A stretch of 64,000 nucleotides of DNA. It comes from Nocardia asteroides (GTDB lineage: Bacteria > Actinomycetota > Actinomycetes > Mycobacteriales > Mycobacteriaceae). The notes beneath the pieces are model-generated. The model was not told the DNA's origin, did no database searches, and was given only the letters and a program-made list of their open reading frames with translations. Numbering within the stretch: the first letter of the stretch is position 1; each line of letters begins with the position of its first letter. Both the position numbers and the translations under genes were made by a program. Positions 45,177-56,096 of this stretch are shown here, in pieces. The stretch is from NCBI RefSeq assembly GCF_021183625.1, contig NZ_CP089214.1:2294001-2358000 (forward strand). The letters are read 5' to 3'.

Positions 45177-46010
45177 TCAGCGGTGCCGGTGCTTGCCGGA
45201 GCGGCGCGCCCGGCGCGCGAACCAGCGGCCGTCCACCTGGTCCAGCGCGATGGACTGCCGGAAGGCCGCGCTCAGGTTCTCCGCGGTGAGCACGTCGGCC
45301 AGCAGTCCCTGCGCGACCACCTCGCCCTCGCGCAGCAGCAGGCCGTGCGTGAAGCCGGGCGGGATCTCCTCCACGTGGTGCGTGACCAGCACCATGGCCG
45401 GGGCGTCCGGGTCGCTCGCCAGGTCGCCGAGCCGCTCCACCAGCTCCTCGCGGCCGCCGAGGTCGAGGCCGGCGGCGGGCTCGTCGAGCAGCAGCAGCTC
45501 CGGGTCGGTCATCAGGGCGCGGGCGATCAGCACCCGCTTGCGCTCGCCCTCGGACAGCGTGCCGTAGGTGCGGTCGGCGAGGTGCTCGGCGCCGAGGCTC
45601 TCCAGCATGTCGAGCGCGCGCTCGGTGTCCACCCGCTCGTACTTCTCCCGCCACCGGCCGAGCACCGCGTACCCGGCCGAGACCACCAGGTCGGCGACCT
45701 TCTCGTCGGCGGGCACCCGGGCGGCGACCGCGGCGGAGGAGAGGCCGATGCGCGGGCGTAGCTCGGTGACCGCGACCTTGCCCAGCGTCTCGCCGAGCAG
45801 GTTCGCGGTGCCCGCGGTGGGGTGCAGCTCGGCGGCGGCCATCCGGAGCAGGGAGGTCTTCCCCGCGCCGTTGGGGCCGAGCACCACCCAGCGCTCGTCC
45901 AGTTCGACCTGCCAGGTGACGGGGCCGACCAGGGTGCGGCCGGACCGTCGGATGGTCACGGAGTTGAAGTCGATGAGGAGATCGGGATCCGGTTGCGACA
46001 CGGGCTCCAT
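45177..46010 (-). CDS. ABC transporter ATP-binding protein (Rv3041c-like)
   Basis: 277 aa. Walker [21 protein letters not shown], signature TLSEGERKRVLIARALMTDP, Walker B LLLLDEPAAGLDLGGRE, H-loop MVLVTHHVEEIPPGF. No permease gene is near, so it may serve a distant permease or a non-transport role. ATG 46010 agrees with the usual length; an in-frame ATG at 46157 overlaps the upstream stop (ATGA) and would add 49 Arg/Pro-rich residues. Confidence 0.87.
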   Translation of the reverse strand: MEPVSQPDPDLLIDFNSVTIRRSGRTLVGPVTWQVELDERWVVLGPNGAGKTSLLRMAAAELHPTAGTANLLGETLGKVAVTELRPRIGLSSAAVAARVPADEKVADLVVSAGYAVLGRWREKYERVDTERALDMLESLGAEHLADRTYGTLSEGERKRVLIARALMTDPELLLLDEPAAGLDLGGREELVERLGDLASDPDAPAMVLVTHHVEEIPPGFTHGLLLREGEVVAQGLLADVLTAENLSAAFRQSIALDQVDGRWFARRARRSGKHRHR

Positions 46011-46153
46011 CTTGGACCACGGGCGGTGGCCGCGCCCGGCCACCCTCGGCGCGGTGTGCCCGAAGTTCTCCGGCGGCGCAGGGTGATTGCCCGCGGGCGC
46101 GTCGGGGGCGGCGTCGCCGGGGCGCTGCCTGCCGCGGCGTCCGCGGGCCAGGC

Positions 46154-46984
46154 TCATCCGAGTGCGGGTGGCACGGCGATTACCGTGATGGAACCGGGCG
46201 CGACCTCCGTGTACCCGGCGTCGCGCACCGCGACCGCGCCACCACCCGCCTGCAGCGCGAGCAGCTCGCGCCACCGCTCGGGCCCGGCTTCGCGCACCGC
46301 GCAGCGGAATTCGTCGCGGGCCCAGCGGGCCGCGGCGGCGAGCGGGAGCGCACCGGCGAGCAGCATGCTCGCGTGCCCGACCTGCGCCGCCGCCTTGCCC
46401 ACCGTCATCTCGAGCTCCCGGTTCACCCAGAGCACGGGCACGCCGGCCGCCGGCTCCTCCGGTTCGTCGGCGAGCAGCTCGGTGCCGCCGATCTGCAGCC
46501 GCCTGATCCGCGGGTCGACCGCGCCGACCGGGCCGGGTACCAGCGCCCGCGCCTGCGCGCCGCGCACGGTCAGCGTGATCCCGGGAACCTCCTGCGCGGC
46601 CCGCCACTGCGCCCCGCGCGCCCGCCGCGCCACCTTGCGGATGCGAGCCCGCTTCCAGGTGAGATACCCCTGCTCCCACGGCCCGCCGGGCGCGGTGCGC
46701 TCGTCCAGGCAGAGCGCGACCGCGACGGCAGCGGCGGCCGCGAGCAGGTCGCTGCGGGCCGGTGGCTCGATCTTGGGCAGGTGCAGCACCATCTGCATGG
46801 CCTGGACCTGTGCCGGATCGGCCGGGTCGGGGGCATTGCCGTAGCCGCGCGCGAGCTCGGCGTGCAGTGCGCTGAAACCCGCTGTCGGGGTTCCGTTCTC
46901 GTCCACCCCGAGCTCGGCGCCGACCGGCACGCACGGACAGCTCGCACCCGCCTCACCTCGCGTATCGAAACCGACGTCCTCCAC
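46154..46984 (-). CDS. Peptidyl-tRNA hydrolase PTH2-domain protein
   Basis: 276 aa. The C-terminal half carries the PTH2 signature MTVGKAAAQVGHASMLLAGA (lysine-glutamine-histidine track) and the strand VAVRDAGYTEVAPGSITVIA. The N-terminal 150 residues have no known motif, so it may be a fusion. PTH2 releases peptides from stray peptidyl-tRNA. Start GTG 46984 was chosen because GGAGG lies 6 nt upstream; the TTG at 47008 has no comparable site. Its TGA overlaps an ATG of the ABC gene frame. Confidence 0.72.
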   Translation of the reverse strand: MEDVGFDTRGEAGASCPCVPVGAELGVDENGTPTAGFSALHAELARGYGNAPDPADPAQVQAMQMVLHLPKIEPPARSDLLAAAAAVAVALCLDERTAPGGPWEQGYLTWKRARIRKVARRARGAQWRAAQEVPGITLTVRGAQARALVPGPVGAVDPRIRRLQIGGTELLADEPEEPAAGVPVLWVNRELEMTVGKAAAQVGHASMLLAGALPLAAAARWARDEFRCAVREAGPERWRELLALQAGGGAVAVRDAGYTEVAPGSITVIAVPPALG

Positions 46985-47063
46985 CTCGAACCTCCGTCCG
47001 TCACGCAAGCGAAACTCCGTGAGAATACGTGCCGGAGCGGGCGCTCGCCGGGTGAACGGCGGC

Positions 47064-48347
<1,284 letters not shown>

Positions 48348-48356
48348 TCAGCTCGA

Positions 48357-50099
48357 TTACTTGGAGAGGACCACCTGGTCCTCGGGCTCGACGAGGTGCT
48401 TCTTGGTGCCCCAGCCCACGTGTGCCTCCTCCCGCATCCGGTCGATCATGTGCGGGTAGTGCAGCTCGAACGCGGGGCGCTCGGAGCGGATGCGCGGCAG
48501 CTCGTAGAAGTTGTGCCGCGGCGGCGGGCAGGTGGTCGCCCACTCCAGCGAGTTGCCGTAGCCCCACGGGTCGTCCACGGTGACCACCTCGCCGTACCGG
48601 AAGCTCTTGAAGACGTTCCAGATGAACGGGAGCATCGAGGCGCCGAGCACGAAGGCACCGATGGTGGAGATGGTGTTCAGCGTGGTGAAGCCGTCGGTCG
48701 GCAGGTAGTCGGCGTAGCGCCGCGGCATGCCCTCCGCGCCCAGCCAGTGCTGCACGAGGAACGTGGTGTGGAAGCCGATGAAGGTGGCCCAGAAGTGCCA
48801 CTTGCCGAGCCGCTCGTCCATCATCCGGCCGGTCATCTTCGGGAACCAGAAGTAGATGCCGGCGAAGGTGGCGAACACGATGGTGCCGAAGAGCACGTAG
48901 TGGAAGTGCGCGACCACGAAGTACGAGTCGGTGACGTGGAAGTCCAGCGGCGGGGAGGCCAGGATGACGCCGGAGAGGCCGCCGAAGAGGAAGGTGACCA
49001 GGAAGCCGAGCGAGAAGAGCATCGGTGATTCGAAGGTCAGCTGGCCGCGCCACATGGTGCCGATCCAGTTGAAGAACTTCACGCCGGTCGGCACCGCGAT
49101 CAGGAACGTCATGAAGGAGAAGTAGGGCAGCAGCACCGCGCCGGTGGCGTACATGTGGTGCGCCCACACCGCGATCGAGAGCGCCGCGATCCCGAGCGTC
49201 GCGTAGACCAGGGTGGTGTAGCCGAAGATCGGCTTGCGCGAGAAGACCGGGAAGATCTCCGAGACGATGCCGAAGAAGGGCAGCGCGATGATGTAGACCT
49301 CGGGGTGCCCGAAGAACCAGAACAGGTGCTGGTACAGCAGGATGCCGCCGGTGGCCGGGTCGTAGATGTGGCCGCCCAGGTGCCGGTCGTACGCGAGGCC
49401 GAAGAGCGCGGCGGTGAGCAGCGGGAACGCGAGGATGACCAGCACCGAGGTGACGGCGATGTTCCAGGTGAAGATCGGCATCCGGAACATGGTCATGCCC
49501 GGAGCGCGCAGGCAGACGACCGTGGTCAGCATGTTGACACCGCCGAGGATGGTGCCGAGGCCGGAGACGGCCAGGCCCAGGATCCACAGGTCGGTGCCGA
49601 CGCCGGGCGAGTGCAGGATGTCGGTGAGCGGCACGTACGCCGTCCAGCCGAAGTCCGCCGCGCCGCCGGGGGTGACGAAGCCCGCGGTCGCCATGGTCGC
49701 GCCGAACGCGTACAGCCAGTAGCTGAAGGCGTTCAGCCGCGGGAAGGCGACGTCGGGGGCGCCGATCTGCAGCGGCAGGATGATGTTCGCGAAGCCGAAC
49801 ACGATCGCCGTCGCGTAGAAGAGCAGCATGATCGTGCCGTGCATGGTGAACAGCTGGTTGAACTGCTCGGGCGAGAGGAACTGCAGGCCCGGGCGGGCCA
49901 GCTCGCCGCGCATCAGCAGCGCCATCAGGCCGCCGATGAGGAAGAAGCTCATGGAGGTGGTCAGGTACATGACACCGAGGACCTTGGGGTCCGTGGTGGT
50001 GACCATCTTGTAGAGGAACGACCCCTTCGGCCCGACACGGGCTGGATACGGCCGAGACGCTTCCACCTGTTCGACCGGGCGGGGCTCAACAGCAGTCAC
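48357..50099 (-). CDS. ctaD: Cytochrome c oxidase subunit I (aa3-type)
   Basis: 580 aa, twelve membrane helices. Catalytic subunit of the terminal oxidase; binds heme a, heme a3 and CuB. Visible ligands: [11 protein letters not shown] (heme a), [17 protein letters not shown] with the His-Tyr cross-link, WAHHMYATG (CuB His pair), [17 protein letters not shown] (heme a3 and a). The D-channel motif [18 protein letters not shown] is also present. In M. tuberculosis serB2 and ctaD are adjacent in this order. Monocistronic, ended by the stem-loop. Confidence 0.97.
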   Translation of the reverse strand: MTAVEPRPVEQVEASRPYPARVGPKGSFLYKMVTTTDPKVLGVMYLTTSMSFFLIGGLMALLMRGELARPGLQFLSPEQFNQLFTMHGTIMLLFYATAIVFGFANIILPLQIGAPDVAFPRLNAFSYWLYAFGATMATAGFVTPGGAADFGWTAYVPLTDILHSPGVGTDLWILGLAVSGLGTILGGVNMLTTVVCLRAPGMTMFRMPIFTWNIAVTSVLVILAFPLLTAALFGLAYDRHLGGHIYDPATGGILLYQHLFWFFGHPEVYIIALPFFGIVSEIFPVFSRKPIFGYTTLVYATLGIAALSIAVWAHHMYATGAVLLPYFSFMTFLIAVPTGVKFFNWIGTMWRGQLTFESPMLFSLGFLVTFLFGGLSGVILASPPLDFHVTDSYFVVAHFHYVLFGTIVFATFAGIYFWFPKMTGRMMDERLGKWHFWATFIGFHTTFLVQHWLGAEGMPRRYADYLPTDGFTTLNTISTIGAFVLGASMLPFIWNVFKSFRYGEVVTVDDPWGYGNSLEWATTCPPPRHNFYELPRIRSERPAFELHYPHMIDRMREEAHVGWGTKKHLVEPEDQVVLSK

Positions 50100-50206
50100 T
50101 GATCCTCCTCGTTCGCGTGCGCTCCCCAGATCGTAAACCTTATGGCCGGGGCGGTCCGACTCCGGTCCTACTCTGTGTCGTATTTCCGTTCCGGGCCGAT
50201 GCGCGG

Positions 50207-50221
50207 GTGGGTACTACCCAC
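50207..50221. promoter_or_regulatory. Perfect palindrome upstream of fecB-like gene
   Basis: GTGGGTA-C-TACCCAC, 7-bp arms on one central base, ends 21 bp before the fecB-like ATG and is 107 bp from ctaD. It does not match the IdeR/DtxR iron box, so the regulator is unknown. Confidence 0.5.
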
Positions 50222-50242
50222 TCCGCCTGTACCCTCACCCGC

Positions 50243-51295
50243 ATGCCGGTGAGTGCCCGCGTCCGCAGCCGATTCCCGTCCGCCAGCCCGCGCACCCTGG
50301 CGGTGCTCGCCGCGGGCACGCTGCTGCTGGCGGGTTGCGGTCAGCAGACCGACGATGCGAGCACGATCATCCGCACCACGACCAATATCGCGGGGGCGGG
50401 CGTGGTCGGGCTGGAGCGCGACACCAGCCAGGCGTGCCCGCTGCCGAGCCGCCCGGACCCGGGGCCGGGCACCCGCGCGGTGACGCACACCGGCGGGGTC
50501 GCCCAGGTGCCCGCCGACCCGCAGCGCATCGTCGTGCTCGGCACCCCCGCGCTCGACGCCGCCTGCGCGCTCGGGCTCTGGGAGCGGGTCGTCGGCACGA
50601 CCAGCCCGGACGGCCCGCAGCCCGACTACCTGGGCTACGGGGTCAAGCGGATCCCCTCGGTCGGCCCGGACGGCGCCCCCGACCCGGCCCGGATCGCCGA
50701 GCTGGACCCGGACGTCATCATCGGCACCCAGGGCCAGGGTGACTACGCCGCGCTCGCCGCCGTCGCCCCCACCGTGCTGGCCGGGAGCGGCAGCGGCTGG
50801 GCCGCCGAGTTCGTCGGGCTCGCGGCCGGGCTCGCCCGCGCCGAGGTCGCCGAGGCGGCGCTGGCCGGGTACCGCGCCGACGCCCCCGCCACCGGAGCCG
50901 AACCCGCCGTCGCCGCCGCGCAGTCGCAGGCATCGGTGATCCGGTTCGGCGCGGACAGCATCACCGTGCAGGGCACCGACACCTTCGCGGGCGGCGTGCT
51001 CGCCGACATCGGGGTGCGCAGGCCGCAGAACCAGCGCGGCGCCTCCTTCACCGTCGGCGCGGACGACCTGGACCAGGTCGACGGCGACATCGTCTTCGTG
51101 CTCTTCGACGGCGCGGCGGGCCGGGAGTACGGCGAATCGGTGCTCCGCTCGGACGCCTGGAAAGAGCTCGGCGCCGCCACCGACCAGCGGGTCTTCGCGG
51201 TGGAGGACCCGGTCTGGCACGGCAGCGGGCTGGTCGCCGCCCGCGCCCTGCTCACCGATGTGCGGCAGAACCTGAACGGCTACGTCACCGGGTGA
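50243..51295 (+). CDS. Iron-siderophore ABC substrate-binding lipoprotein (FecB-like)
   Basis: 350 aa. Lipoprotein signal ends LAAGTLLLAGCG, so Cys33 is likely lipidated. The type III periplasmic-binding fold shows PADPQRIVVLGTPALDAACA, then PDGAPDPARIAELDPDVIIG at the linker helix, and RTTTN near the N-terminus is a low-complexity lead. Mycobacterial FecB (Rv3044) binds carboxymycobactin or heme-type ligands; ligand here not known. No permease genes are adjacent. ATG 50243 was chosen for the signal peptide; the frame is open to 50117. Confidence 0.88.
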   Translation: MPVSARVRSRFPSASPRTLAVLAAGTLLLAGCGQQTDDASTIIRTTTNIAGAGVVGLERDTSQACPLPSRPDPGPGTRAVTHTGGVAQVPADPQRIVVLGTPALDAACALGLWERVVGTTSPDGPQPDYLGYGVKRIPSVGPDGAPDPARIAELDPDVIIGTQGQGDYAALAAVAPTVLAGSGSGWAAEFVGLAAGLARAEVAEAALAGYRADAPATGAEPAVAAAQSQASVIRFGADSITVQGTDTFAGGVLADIGVRRPQNQRGASFTVGADDLDQVDGDIVFVLFDGAAGREYGESVLRSDAWKELGAATDQRVFAVEDPVWHGSGLVAARALLTDVRQNLNGYVTG

Positions 51296-51311
51296 CGCAG
51301 CCGCCATCGGC

Positions 51312-52356
<1,045 letters not shown>

Positions 52357-52431
52357 CATGAATGTCGCGATTACCCCGCATAGGGTGGCTCCAGGCATTG
52401 CCGCCCCGGCGGTGCCGGGAGGGGGAGAACC

Positions 52432-53328
52432 GTGCTTCGACGACTGCTGTCGCTGATCGCCTGCTGCCTGGCGCTGTCCGGTTGCGGGCAGGCCGAAGCG
52501 GACTACTGGTCTGCGCGGCCGACCGGGGACGCCGAGCTGCGAGCCCTGCTGGAGCGGGCCAGGCTCATCGATGTCTGCGCGCTGCTCGGTGCAGGCGACC
52601 TCGCCGAGGCGGGGTTCGGCGAGACCCCCGTTCCCGCGGGGTTGGATATCTGCGGGATCATCACGGACGATCCCGCAGTCGGCGTCGTCTGGCAGGTCAC
52701 CACGGCGAACGGCCCGCTGGAGCCACAGGAGGATGCCGTCGCCACCACCATCGACGGCGCCCCGGCCGTCGTGCGCGAGACCACCCCGGAGCCGGGCGGG
52801 CCGCGGCGCTGCGAGACGACCGTGCAGCTCGGCGCGGTACTCGAGCTGGACCTGGACCTCGCCTCGCGGAACGCGGAGAGCTGCGCTCCGGCCACCCGGC
52901 TCGCCGCAGCGGCCGCCGCGGGCTGGCGGGCGGAGCCGCGCCGGGCGAGCACCCCGTTCGCGAACACCGATCCCTGCGCGGCCACCGCGGCGCTCGGCGT
53001 CCGGCCCAGCGCTGCCCGGCTGTGGGAGTGCGGGTTCGAGTACCAGGGGCAGCGGTTCCTGCTGACGCTCGGTGAGGTGGGCGAGCAGGAGCTCGGCGCG
53101 GTGCGCTTCGAGATCGACGGGCACCCGGTGCATTGCGAAGAGCACGAGGGGGGCCCGTTCGTGAATCCTCTGCACGTCCCCATCGGGCCGCCGCTGCCCG
53201 CTACCCGCTTCGATGAGGAGACCGGGCCGCGGCGGGCGGCGCTGAGCCTCTCCACGATCCAGTTCGAAGGCCCGGCTGAAATCGTGACCGACGTCCTCCG
53301 CGCCGCCGTCCCGCTCGCGGCCGGGTAG
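52432..53328 (+). CDS. DUF3558-like lipoprotein
   Basis: 298 aa from GTG 52432. Lipobox LALSGCG gives lipidated Cys19. The body contains LIDVCALLGAGDLAEAGFGE and further paired Cys (DICGIITDDP, PRRCETTV, RLWECGFEYQ), resembling tandem DUF3558 units of actinobacterial cell-surface lipoproteins. Function unknown. First gene of the block between nrdF and nrdE. Confidence 0.72.
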   Translation: MLRRLLSLIACCLALSGCGQAEADYWSARPTGDAELRALLERARLIDVCALLGAGDLAEAGFGETPVPAGLDICGIITDDPAVGVVWQVTTANGPLEPQEDAVATTIDGAPAVVRETTPEPGGPRRCETTVQLGAVLELDLDLASRNAESCAPATRLAAAAAAGWRAEPRRASTPFANTDPCAATAALGVRPSAARLWECGFEYQGQRFLLTLGEVGEQELGAVRFEIDGHPVHCEEHEGGPFVNPLHVPIGPPLPATRFDEETGPRRAALSLSTIQFEGPAEIVTDVLRAAVPLAAG

Positions 53329-53366
53329 TGCGCGTCATCGGCTGTCCCCGCCGGATGGTGCCGCGC

Positions 53367-53866
53367 TCAGGTTCCCGGCCGGGTACGCCGCCGGTCCATC
53401 TCGGCCCTGATCAGCGCTCGCGCCGCCGGTCCGCGAAGTTGGTCATCGATACCTGATACGGGGCATCGGCGGGGACGATACCGAGCACGACTCTCGGCAT
53501 GCCGATGATCGCCAGCAGCCGGTCGAGCTGGCCGACCATCGTCAGGTCGGTGCCGACCGTTGTCCGCAGCGCCTGTTCGGCCAGGACGAAGTGGAACCGA
53601 TGATTCCGGCGGTACAGGATCTGTTGCCGCTTCAGGCGTTTCGCCACGCCCCGGTCGATATCGTCGGGAACCTGCTGGAACTCGATGACACGTCGCAGGA
53701 CGCCCTCCGCGTACTCGGCCGTCTGGAGCAGACCAGGTATCAGGAACGGGTGGTAGACCCGCATGACCTCTGTCTCGGCCTCGAGCGCGAGCGCCGCCTG
53801 CTGGCGTCGTCTCGTACCGCCGCCGAGCAGGCGCCGCCATTCGACCCACGCCGTCGCCAGGGTCAT
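53367..53866 (-). pseudogene. Decayed tandem copy of the DUF5753 regulator
   Basis: Close relative of the gene upstream: AWVEWRRLLGGGTRRRQQAA matches AYIEWRRLLATGTRERQRHS, and VIEFQQVPDDIDRGVAKRLK matches VEFYQVPDDIEKGVSARMD. The helix-turn-helix N-terminus is absent, and after MTNFADRRRER the frame stops, while the true C-terminus (AARALIRAEMDRRR) reappears one frame over and ends at 53367. So an internal out-of-frame deletion of about 40 codons and an N-terminal loss occurred. Its ATG 53864-53866 overlaps the stop of the intact copy (ATGA). Confidence 0.85.
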
Positions 53867-54705
53867 GGTGTGCCGCACCGTCGGGTGAGCGCATCTCCTA
53901 CCAGCGCTCGAGCGGCCGCACCGGTAACGGATTGAGCAGCCAGCATGTCGAAGGCGCGGCCGTAGATCGCGATCTCCCGGGGCTGGGTGATCGTCAACTC
54001 GGCCGTGGCACCTTCGACCTTGACCGAGCGGTTGTCGAACATGACGAAGTTCTCCACAGCGGCTTTGGCCTCGGTCATCAGGGGGACGATGCCGAGCGTC
54101 ACCCGCGGCATCCCGATGATCGAGCGGAGCCGGTCCAGCTGGCCGGCCATCACGGAGTCGTCTCCGACTGTGGTGTACAGCGCTTGCTCGGCGATCAGGA
54201 AGTGGAATCGGTGCGAGCCTCGGTAGAGGATGCGCTGGCGATCCATCCGGGCCGACACACCTTTCTCGATGTCATCGGGCACCTGGTAGAACTCGACCCC
54301 GTACCGGAGGATCGCCGCCGCGTAGTCCGCCGTCTGGAGTAGCCCCGGAATCACCTGGGGCTGCCAGTTGCGGATGATCTCGGATTCCGCCTCCAACCTC
54401 AGCGAGTGCCGCTGCCGCTCTCTGGTGCCGGTAGCGAGCAGCCTTCGCCATTCGATGTAGGCGGCGTTCAGGTTCTTCAAACTGGCGAGAAGATCGGCCA
54501 GCTGATCTTCCGCCCCGCAATGGGCGCAGTACGCCCGCAGGTCGGCATCGGACGGCTTGATCCTGCCGTATTCGATCTTCGAGCACTTCGATTCGTGCCA
54601 GCCCGCACGCCGGGCAAGCTCCCGAGCGGTGACGCCCGATGCCTGCCGCATCTCCCGGAGTCGCTGCCCGAGCGCTTCCCGTTGTTCGTGAACCGGCCCG
54701 GTCAC
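53863..54705 (-). CDS. XRE-type helix-turn-helix regulator with DUF5753
   Basis: 280 aa. N-terminal XRE helix-turn-helix (ALGQRLREMRQASGVTAREL then ARRAGWHESKCSKIEYGRIK) and a C-terminal DUF5753 domain (IPGLLQTADYAAAILRYGVE to about 270). This is the Streptomyces Scr1 type, abundant in Nocardia and often beside a small DUF397 partner; here the partner slot is taken by a DUF6879-like gene. GTG 54705 overlaps the stop of that gene (GTGA). Probably controls the local module. Confidence 0.88.
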   Translation of the reverse strand: MTGPVHEQREALGQRLREMRQASGVTARELARRAGWHESKCSKIEYGRIKPSDADLRAYCAHCGAEDQLADLLASLKNLNAAYIEWRRLLATGTRERQRHSLRLEAESEIIRNWQPQVIPGLLQTADYAAAILRYGVEFYQVPDDIEKGVSARMDRQRILYRGSHRFHFLIAEQALYTTVGDDSVMAGQLDRLRSIIGMPRVTLGIVPLMTEAKAAVENFVMFDNRSVKVEGATAELTITQPREIAIYGRAFDMLAAQSVTGAAARALVGDALTRRCGTP

Positions 54706-55229
54706 CGCTGACCAAGCGTGTAGTCGACATATGGAACGGCGGTCGACCACAGTCGCTGGACTGCCGCGTCGTAGTACGCGCAGAGACCGGGGTCGTCGGT
54801 GACCGCGGCCCCCGCGGGCTCGCCGTCGCGCCCCCTCAAATTGAAGGCAACCAGGTTGCCGTCGATCAGCCAGACATCGTCGGCGGGCACCGCGGAGACC
54901 GAATGTCTGGGCACGTACCGAACGTCCTCCCCCACCGCGATGTTGTCCCCGGTCTCGGCGAGGAGCCATCGGTGGTAGTCCGACAGCGGCTCGGTGACCA
55001 CCCGTATTCGGGCGACGGTCACCCCGCCCGTGCGCAGCCCTGCCACCAGCTCGGCCCAGACGTTCCAGCCGGGGTCCGGTTCGCTGTCTCGTGGCTCTCC
55101 GGCGAGAAACCGCCGAAGCGGCTCGGACTCGGCAGGAACGGCGTAGGTGTCACCGACTTCCAGGTGCAGCACGGACCGACGGGCTCGTCCGAGCAAGTCC
55201 GGCCACGGGCTACCGGTCTTCAACTCCAT
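54702..55229 (-). CDS. DUF6879-like protein
   Basis: 175 aa. Contains ARRSVLHLEVGDTYAVPAES, ARIRVVTEPLSDYHRWLLAE and VWLIDGNLVAFNLRGRDGEP, features I associate with DUF6879, a small actinobacterial family that often travels with XRE/DUF5753 regulators. No enzyme motif. ATG 55229 was taken because homology begins there; it overlaps the previous gene end by 20 bp. Confidence 0.72.
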   Translation of the reverse strand: MELKTGSPWPDLLGRARRSVLHLEVGDTYAVPAESEPLRRFLAGEPRDSEPDPGWNVWAELVAGLRTGGVTVARIRVVTEPLSDYHRWLLAETGDNIAVGEDVRYVPRHSVSAVPADDVWLIDGNLVAFNLRGRDGEPAGAAVTDDPGLCAYYDAAVQRLWSTAVPYVDYTLGQR

Positions 55230-55539
55230 AGAACGTCCTCCGGTGCTTCGGTACCTCGATGCAGGTTTCACCGGGCGCAAGCTCCACCCGAACGAGCAAG
55301 TCCGGTTCGATGACCGGACGCCCGGTGATGAAGAACGTCCCGTCATCGGCGTCGGTCATCGTCGCACCGAGGTAGGTATCCGGTTCAGCGAACCCCAACA
55401 GCAGGTGCGGTAGGCGCACGGTCCCCGTTCCGGGTTCGGTTTCCCAGCCGATGACCACATACGTGTCCCTGTCGGTCGCGTACAGCGTCGGGCAGTCGCC
55501 GGTTTTGCTTCCGCCCCGGCCGAGTAGACGCAACAGCAT
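55210..55539 (-). CDS. Small conserved-looking protein of the DUF6879/DUF5753 module
   Basis: 109 aa, beta-rich by eye, with GDCPTLYATDRDTYVVIGWE and FFITGRPVIEPDLLVRVELA; no family recognised. First gene of a three-gene unit (this, DUF6879-like, XRE/DUF5753), each overlapping the next. A start at ATG 55539 is used; no clear alternative. Confidence 0.65.
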   Translation of the reverse strand: MLLRLLGRGGSKTGDCPTLYATDRDTYVVIGWETEPGTGTVRLPHLLLGFAEPDTYLGATMTDADDGTFFITGRPVIEPDLLVRVELAPGETCIEVPKHRRTFYGVEDR

Positions 55540-55632
55540 GGGTGTCCCCCCGTCTATGGACGTGCTATGGCTTGCACGTCGTCATGTTCATAGTCCCTCA
55601 TCGAAGTCACATCTGGCCTGTGATTTTTCAGT

Positions 55633-55860
55633 TTGTGCAAGTTCGTGCAAGTCAGTGGATCTGTTCGGTTCGGTGTTCGTAGCGTCCTGCCCAGCGCTCG
55701 GCACCGGTGCCAACTCCTGGTGTCGAGCGCAAACCAGTCAACGAGGGGGGAAGCGTTCGCCGTCGCGCTCCGCACCTGGGACGGGCCGATCACGGAGCGT
55801 TCGAAGGTCTCGATGACGCTGGGCGAAGCACTCGCGATTGCAGACGGCCGGGACCGGTAG
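55633..55860 (+). CDS. Doubtful small gene
   Basis: 75 codons from TTG 55633. Codon use is GC-rich in third positions over the last half (RGEAFAVALRTWDGPITERS and KVSMTLGEALAIADGRDR), which suggests it codes for something, but the start is uncertain and may lie further in. No family. Divergent from the three-gene module and 3 bp before another small frame, with paired direct repeats at its start. Confidence 0.35.
   Translation: MCKFVQVSGSVRFGVRSVLPSARHRCQLLVSSANQSTRGEAFAVALRTWDGPITERSKVSMTLGEALAIADGRDR
55635..55652. promoter_or_regulatory. Direct repeats GTGCAAGT, 10-bp period
   Basis: GTGCAAGT at 55635-55642 and 55645-55652, one helical turn apart, in the AT-rich divergent region upstream of the DUF6879/DUF5753 unit. 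Same-face repeats like this suit an XRE-type regulator. Confidence 0.45.
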
Positions 55861-55863
55861 AAG

Positions 55864-56076
55864 ATGGCACTCTCCCCAGCTCCTGACGAGCCGGATGTGC
55901 ATCTCAGCATCCGGCTCGGCGGAATACCGCTGGATTTCGTTGCCTGCCTGACGGCAGCGTTGATCTTCGTACAGGAACACGCGGAGCGCCGGTATGTGGA
56001 TGCGGTGAGCGTCGATACCGACTGCGCCCCACTGTTTTCCCGCCTGCCGAACGAGCGCCTGTATATGACGAAATGA
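55864..56076 (+). CDS. Possible 70-aa protein
   Basis: ATG 55864 starts 3 bp after the previous small frame. The product (MALSPAPDEPDVHLSIRLGG, then IPLDFVACLTAALIFVQEHA) has about 71% GC in third positions, below neighbours but above chance, consistent with a recently acquired gene. No family recognised. Converges on the dioxygenase-like gene. Confidence 0.4.
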   Translation: MALSPAPDEPDVHLSIRLGGIPLDFVACLTAALIFVQEHAERRYVDAVSVDTDCAPLFSRLPNERLYMTK

Positions 56077-56096
56077 GCCGGTTTGCGGCGAATTCG

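Noticed and set aside
50150..50242. IdeR/DtxR iron box upstream of the fecB-like gene
   Set aside because: No sequence close to the 19-bp IdeR consensus; only the unrelated GTGGGTA palindrome.
55554..55910. 118-codon - strand frame in the 55.5-56 kb gap
   Set aside because: No ribosome site and poor third-position bias compared with the + strand frames.
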